From Janthinobacterium lividum (GTDB lineage: Bacteria; Pseudomonadota; Gammaproteobacteria; Steroidobacterales; Steroidobacteraceae), in contig CALPVO020000082.1 in assembly GCA_943327025.2 (NCBI GenBank), positions 1 to 8,852 on the forward strand: a stretch of 8,852 nucleotides of DNA, read 5' to 3'. The notes beneath the pieces were generated by a model that searched no databases, was not told the origin of the DNA, and saw only the letters and a list, made by a program, of their open reading frames with translations. This document shows, piece after piece, positions 5,141 to 8,852 of the stretch; position 1 is the stretch's first letter, and every line of letters starts with the position of its first letter. A program made the translations under genes and the position numbers.

Positions 5141-7348
5141 ATGGACACGCCGTCCAGCTTGCTGAACCTGCTGCCCGACAGCTGGACCAGCGGTTGGGCG
5201 GGTAACTGGCGGGCTCCGGGCATCCAGCAGCTACTCACGCTGCTGGAAACCTACCTCCCCCCCGACGACATCGAGCGCGTCCGGGAAGCCTATGAGGTAG
5301 CGAACGAAGCCCACCGCGGTCAAAAGCGGATGACGGGCGAACCCTACATCACGCATCCCATCGCCGCCGCCGGCATTCTGGCCGGCCTGCACATGGACTG
5401 GCAGACACTCTGCGCTGCCCTCCTCCATGACGTCATCGAAGACACGCCTACCGCCAAAGACGACATCGCCGCGCGTTTCGGCCGTGATGTAGCTGAAATC
5501 GTCGACGGCGTATCGAAGCTGGACAAGGTCCAGTTCAAAAGCAAGGCCGAGGCGCAGGCGGAAAGCTTCCGCAAAATGATCCTCGCCATGGTGCGCGACA
5601 TCCGCGTCATCATGGTGAAGCTCGCGGACCGCACCCACAACATGCGCTCGCTCGGTGTCATGCCCGCGCCAAAGCGCCGCCGCATCGCGCGTGAAACGCT
5701 CGACATCTATGCGCCCATCGCCAACCGCTTGGGCATCAACTCCCTTCGTCTGGAACTCGAGGACCTCGGCTTTCAGGCGCTCTACCCAAAGCGCTATCGC
5801 GTCATTGAACGCGAACTGAAGCGCGCGCGCGGCAACCAGAAGCAGTTTCTGCCGCGCATCAGCGAAAGCATCGAAGGGGCATTGCAACGTGCAGGCCTGA
5901 AGGGCCAAGTGGACGCGCGTGAGAAGCATCTCTACAGCGTCTACCAGAAAATGTTGAAGAAGCACGTGCCACTGGCGGAGGTGGTGGATGTCTACGGTTT
6001 CCGCGTAATAGTGGACAGCATAGACACCTGTTACCGCGTGCTTGGCCTGGTACATGGGCTGTACAAGCCCATGCCGGGGCGCTTCAAAGACTACATCGCC
6101 ATCCCGCGCATCAACGGCTATCAGTCGCTACACACCACGCTCTTCGGCCCGAACGGCATTCCGCTCGAAGTGCAAATTCGCACCACCGAAATGCACCGGC
6201 TTGCGGAAAGTGGTATTGCCGCCCATTGGCAGTACAAGACTGGCGACGAAGACCGCGGCAGCGCCCAACAAGAGCGCGCACGCGAATGGCTGAAGGGCCT
6301 GATGCAGATTCAGGAGGGCGGCACCTCCGAAGAATTCCTCGAAAGCGTCCGCGTGGATCTCTTCCCGGACAAGGTCTACGTGTTCACGCCGAAGGGCGAC
6401 ATCCTGCGTCTGCCGCGCGGCTCCACCTGTGTGGACTACGCCTACGCAGTGCATACCGGTGTGGGCAACCGTTGCGTGGCTGCCAAGATAGACCGCCGCC
6501 TCGTGCCACTACGTACTGAGGTACGCAATGGTCAGACCGTGGAAATCATCACCGCACGCGGTGCTACGCCCAACCCGGTATGGGTGAACTTCGTCGCCAC
6601 AGCGAAGGCGCGTACCGCCGTGCGCCATTACCTGAAGAGCATGAAGCACGGTGACGCCGTGGAACTGGGGCGCCGCTTGCTCGACCAAGCGCTCCAAGAG
6701 TTTTCGCTCCCACTAAAGCAAGTGCCAGAGGCCACCATCGAGCGTATCGCTCGCGAGGCCAGCCTGCCGGACCGCGACGCGCTATTCGAACAAATCGGCC
6801 TGGGCGAACGGCTGGCGCCGCTGGTGGCGCGTGCCTTGCTGCCCACGCAGCAAGGCGCTGCCATGCACCCGCGTAGCACCTCTGGAGCACCAGGCGAAGG
6901 ACTGGCGCCACTGGCTATCGCCGGCACCGAAGGTCTGGTGGTGGACTACGCGCATTGCTGCTTCCCCATCCCCGGCGATTCCATTACCGCGCATCTCACC
7001 ACGGGCCGCGGCGTCATCATCCACCGCAGTACCTGTGGCAGCGTTTCCGGCTGGCAGAAGCAGCCGGACAAGTGGATTCCCGTTACCTGGAAGAACGAGC
7101 CGGGCAAGCTGTTCGCCTCCCAATTGCGCGTGGAGGTGCAGAACCGCGTGGGCGTACTCGCTGCTGTGGCTACGCGTATTGCCGGCACCGACACCAACAT
7201 CGACACGGTCTCGCTCACCGAACGTGACAGCACCGCGTCCACCATCACTTTCCAGTTGCAAGTGGAAGACCGCAAGCATTTGGCACGCGTGCTGCGCACC
7301 ATCCGCCACATGGAAGACGTGCTGTCGGTAACGCGCACGCAGGCGTGA
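5141..7348 (+). CDS. spoT: Bifunctional (p)ppGpp synthetase/hydrolase SpoT
   Basis: The 735-residue protein matches E. coli SpoT along almost its full length, with about 25 extra N-terminal residues. It makes (p)ppGpp from GTP/GDP plus ATP and hydrolyses it, setting the stringent-response alarmone level. Domains in order: HD hydrolase (about 47-200) with His72, the His96-Asp97 pair, Glu100-Asp101 and Asp163 in KLADRTHN; synthetase (about 260-360) with YGFRVIVD, RFKD (314-317) and NGYQSLHT; TGS (about 406-467, DLFPDKVYVFTPKGD); a helical region; a zinc-finger/conserved-cysteine domain with Cys606-Cys607, His628 and Cys632; and a C-terminal ACT domain (about 660-735). The RxKD motif is the basic version found in bifunctional Rel/SpoT enzymes rather than the acidic ExDD of RelA, and the hydrolase residues are all present, so this is SpoT and not RelA. 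The enteric downstream neighbours trmH and recG are absent; a convergent amidohydrolase follows instead. Confidence 0.97.
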   Translation: MDTPSSLLNLLPDSWTSGWAGNWRAPGIQQLLTLLETYLPPDDIERVREAYEVANEAHRGQKRMTGEPYITHPIAAAGILAGLHMDWQTLCAALLHDVIEDTPTAKDDIAARFGRDVAEIVDGVSKLDKVQFKSKAEAQAESFRKMILAMVRDIRVIMVKLADRTHNMRSLGVMPAPKRRRIARETLDIYAPIANRLGINSLRLELEDLGFQALYPKRYRVIERELKRARGNQKQFLPRISESIEGALQRAGLKGQVDAREKHLYSVYQKMLKKHVPLAEVVDVYGFRVIVDSIDTCYRVLGLVHGLYKPMPGRFKDYIAIPRINGYQSLHTTLFGPNGIPLEVQIRTTEMHRLAESGIAAHWQYKTGDEDRGSAQQERAREWLKGLMQIQEGGTSEEFLESVRVDLFPDKVYVFTPKGDILRLPRGSTCVDYAYAVHTGVGNRCVAAKIDRRLVPLRTEVRNGQTVEIITARGATPNPVWVNFVATAKARTAVRHYLKSMKHGDAVELGRRLLDQALQEFSLPLKQVPEATIERIAREASLPDRDALFEQIGLGERLAPLVARALLPTQQGAAMHPRSTSGAPGEGLAPLAIAGTEGLVVDYAHCCFPIPGDSITAHLTTGRGVIIHRSTCGSVSGWQKQPDKWIPVTWKNEPGKLFASQLRVEVQNRVGVLAAVATRIAGTDTNIDTVSLTERDSTASTITFQLQVEDRKHLARVLRTIRHMEDVLSVTRTQA

Positions 7349-7355
7349 AGTCGCT

Positions 7356-8852
7356 TCAGCCGCCGAACACTACCTCGCCATCGACCACGGTCATCACCGC
7401 CTTGGCTTGCAGAATTTCGGCCGGCGCAACAGTCATCAGGTCTTTCGAGAACACACTTAGATCCGCGCGCTTGCCCAGTTCGAGACTGCCCAGCTCTTGC
7501 TCGCGCCCGCAAGCGTACGCGGGCGCCCAAGTCAGCATGCGCAAGGCTTCGGCACGCGTCACCACTTGGTCCAGGCCCCAACTCGGTCCGGCGAAGCCTT
7601 CCAGCGAATGGCGATACACCGCAGCGTAGAACTCGATGAGCGGGTCGCCTTTCTCCACTGGCGCGTCGGAGCCTGCACAAATGGTAGCGCCTGCATCCAG
7701 CAGGCTGCGCCAAGCATAGGCACCTTTGAGCCGCAAATCGCCAAGGCGTGCGCCCGCGAAGTACAAATCGCCAATAGCATGCGAAGGCTGCATGGAAGCG
7801 ATGACACCGAGCTGCGCAAAACGGGGGATATCTTGCGGCGAGATGACTTGCGCATGTTCAATCCGCCAGCGCCGCGCAGCACCAGCTGCCTTCGCTGGTG
7901 ACGTACCGTCACCCGCCAGTAGTTCCTGATACCAATCCAGCACCAAGCGATTGCCGCGATCGCCAATGGCGTGCATGGCTACTTGTGCATTGACTTGCTG
8001 CGCTCGCTTCATCCAGCGCTGCGCCTCGTCCTTCGCCATTTGCAGCAACCCCGAAGACTTCGCTGCGTCTTGGTAGGGCGCGAGCAAGGCCGCGCCACGT
8101 GAGCCGAGCGCGCCGTCCGCATAGAGCTTCAGACCACGCACGCGTACGCGCCCGGTCGCATCGGCATAAGGCCCGCGCGCCAACACTTCATCAGCACCGG
8201 CAGGGTCGAGATAGTGTTCGGACCGCAGCTTCAATTCGCCCTCTGCCGCCAGCGCTGTCGCCAGCACCACGTCCTCGGCAGCGGCACTCATGTTGTGCAG
8301 CCCCGTCCAGCCCCGCTGCAAGTAAAGCCGGTTGGCGCGGCGCAGGGCCTCGCGCTTCATCGTCGTATCCGGTTGTGGCAGACGGGCGGTGACCAAATCC
8401 TGCGCGCGGTCGATGAGCATGCCTGTCGGTTTGCCGTCGGCGCCGCGCAGCACCTGCCCGCCATTCGGGTCCGCGGTAGCGGCTGACACACCACCCAAGG
8501 CCAGCGCCGCGCTGTTCGCCACGCCGGCATGCCCATCTGCGCGCTCGAGGTAAACGGGGCGGTCCTTCACGACGGCATCCACATCCGCGCGGGTCGGAAA
8601 ACGCTGCTCGGGCCAGTGGGTTTCTATCCACCCGCGGCCCGTGATGGGTCCGGTGGGTTGCTCATGCGCAAACTGCGCCAGCCGCGTTTTCAGCTCAGCG
8701 ATAGAGGCAGTGCCCTCGAGATTCAGCGTTAACTCGCGCAGGCCAATGCCGACGAAATGCGCATGCGCATCCACGAAGCCCGGAAACGCCGTAGCACCAG
8801 CGAGGTCGAGCGTACGAAAGGAACTGCCGGCGGCGCTTTCCAGTAACTGCAC
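7356..8852 (-). CDS. YtcJ-like metal-dependent amidohydrolase (Amidohydro_3), 5' end beyond the window
   Basis: The visible 498 codons run from the stop (TGA, minus strand, 7356-7358) to the right edge. The frame is still open there, and the leading GTG is probably internal, since the N-terminal beta-sandwich strand and roughly the first 40-60 residues, with any signal peptide, are missing. Amidohydrolase landmarks in the visible part are DAHAHF (His30, His32), GLKLYADGALGSRGA (Lys242), MHAIGDRG (His294), RWRIEHAQ (His333) and AGSDAPVEKGDP (Asp396), a complete metal-centre set, so the enzyme should be active. The C-terminus returns to the sandwich (GSLELGKRADLSVFS) and ends at VVDGEVVFGG. Relatives include YtcJ and N-substituted formamide deformylase, and most act on amides or similar C-N bonds. 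The substrate cannot be read from sequence. It converges on spoT with seven bases between stops and no terminator, so the transcripts are likely to overlap at their 3' ends. Confidence 0.92.
   Translation of the reverse strand: MQLLESAAGSSFRTLDLAGATAFPGFVDAHAHFVGIGLRELTLNLEGTASIAELKTRLAQFAHEQPTGPITGRGWIETHWPEQRFPTRADVDAVVKDRPVYLERADGHAGVANSAALALGGVSAATADPNGGQVLRGADGKPTGMLIDRAQDLVTARLPQPDTTMKREALRRANRLYLQRGWTGLHNMSAAAEDVVLATALAAEGELKLRSEHYLDPAGADEVLARGPYADATGRVRVRGLKLYADGALGSRGAALLAPYQDAAKSSGLLQMAKDEAQRWMKRAQQVNAQVAMHAIGDRGNRLVLDWYQELLAGDGTSPAKAAGAARRWRIEHAQVISPQDIPRFAQLGVIASMQPSHAIGDLYFAGARLGDLRLKGAYAWRSLLDAGATICAGSDAPVEKGDPLIEFYAAVYRHSLEGFAGPSWGLDQVVTRAEALRMLTWAPAYACGREQELGSLELGKRADLSVFSKDLMTVAPAEILQAKAVMTVVDGEVVFGG

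Noticed and set aside
5231..6055. Minus-strand open frame (274 codons) inside spoT
   Set aside because: It is the complement of the highly conserved HD and synthetase domains of SpoT; the composition (His, Val, Asp-rich) reflects the other strand and no family is recognisable.
5141..7348. Assignment of the alarmone enzyme as RelA
   Set aside because: The hydrolase residues His72, His96-Asp97 and Asp163 are intact and the synthetase carries RFKD rather than the acidic motif of RelA; gene order next to rpoZ also fits SpoT.

Overview
The window is high-G+C bacterial chromosome carrying a housekeeping block, gmk–rpoZ–spoT, in the order typical of Gammaproteobacteria. The SpoT protein is close to the E. 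coli type over nearly its whole length. The omega subunit and the N-terminal extension of SpoT differ from the enteric versions, so I would place the organism in a non-enteric gammaproteobacterium, possibly related to the Xanthomonadales or Nevskiales. I cannot fix the genus from sequence alone.

Layout. Bases 1-37 may be the tail of a plus-strand gene. A minus-strand gene (73-1314) encodes a Tat-exported protein of the nitrilase/amidase (C-N hydrolase) superfamily whose nucleophile site has no cysteine. Divergent from it, across about 170 bases, is a lipoprotein substrate-binding protein of the branched-chain amino acid/amide ABC transporter type (1487-2623). It has no transporter genes beside it. 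After a 172-base gap with a perfect 7-bp inverted repeat comes a creatinase/aminopeptidase-P-like M24 protein (2796-4037), with two changes in the usual active-site set. Its stop codon overlaps the start of gmk (4034-4711). Then follow rpoZ (4836-5120) and spoT (5141-7348). A YtcJ-type amidohydrolase (7356 to beyond the right edge) faces spoT, with only 7 bases between the two stop codons.

How the genes fit together. gmk makes GDP (GTP precursor), rpoZ encodes the RNA polymerase omega subunit (part of one ppGpp site in enteric RNA polymerase), and spoT makes and degrades (p)ppGpp. Together they form a nucleotide/stringent-response unit. The left-hand genes and the amidohydrolase all belong to families acting on amides, peptides or other C-N compounds. 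One reading is a nitrogen-compound scavenging neighbourhood grafted beside, and through the M24 gene coupled to, the stringent-response operon. That functional link is inference. The substrates are unknown, and two of the putative enzymes have non-canonical catalytic residues.

I saw no RNA genes, insertion sequences, CRISPR arrays, phage genes or convincing intrinsic terminators. No gene-free stretch exceeds about 175 bases. The strongest leads are the cysteine-less Tat-exported amidase-fold protein and the altered M24 protein translationally coupled to guanylate kinase.
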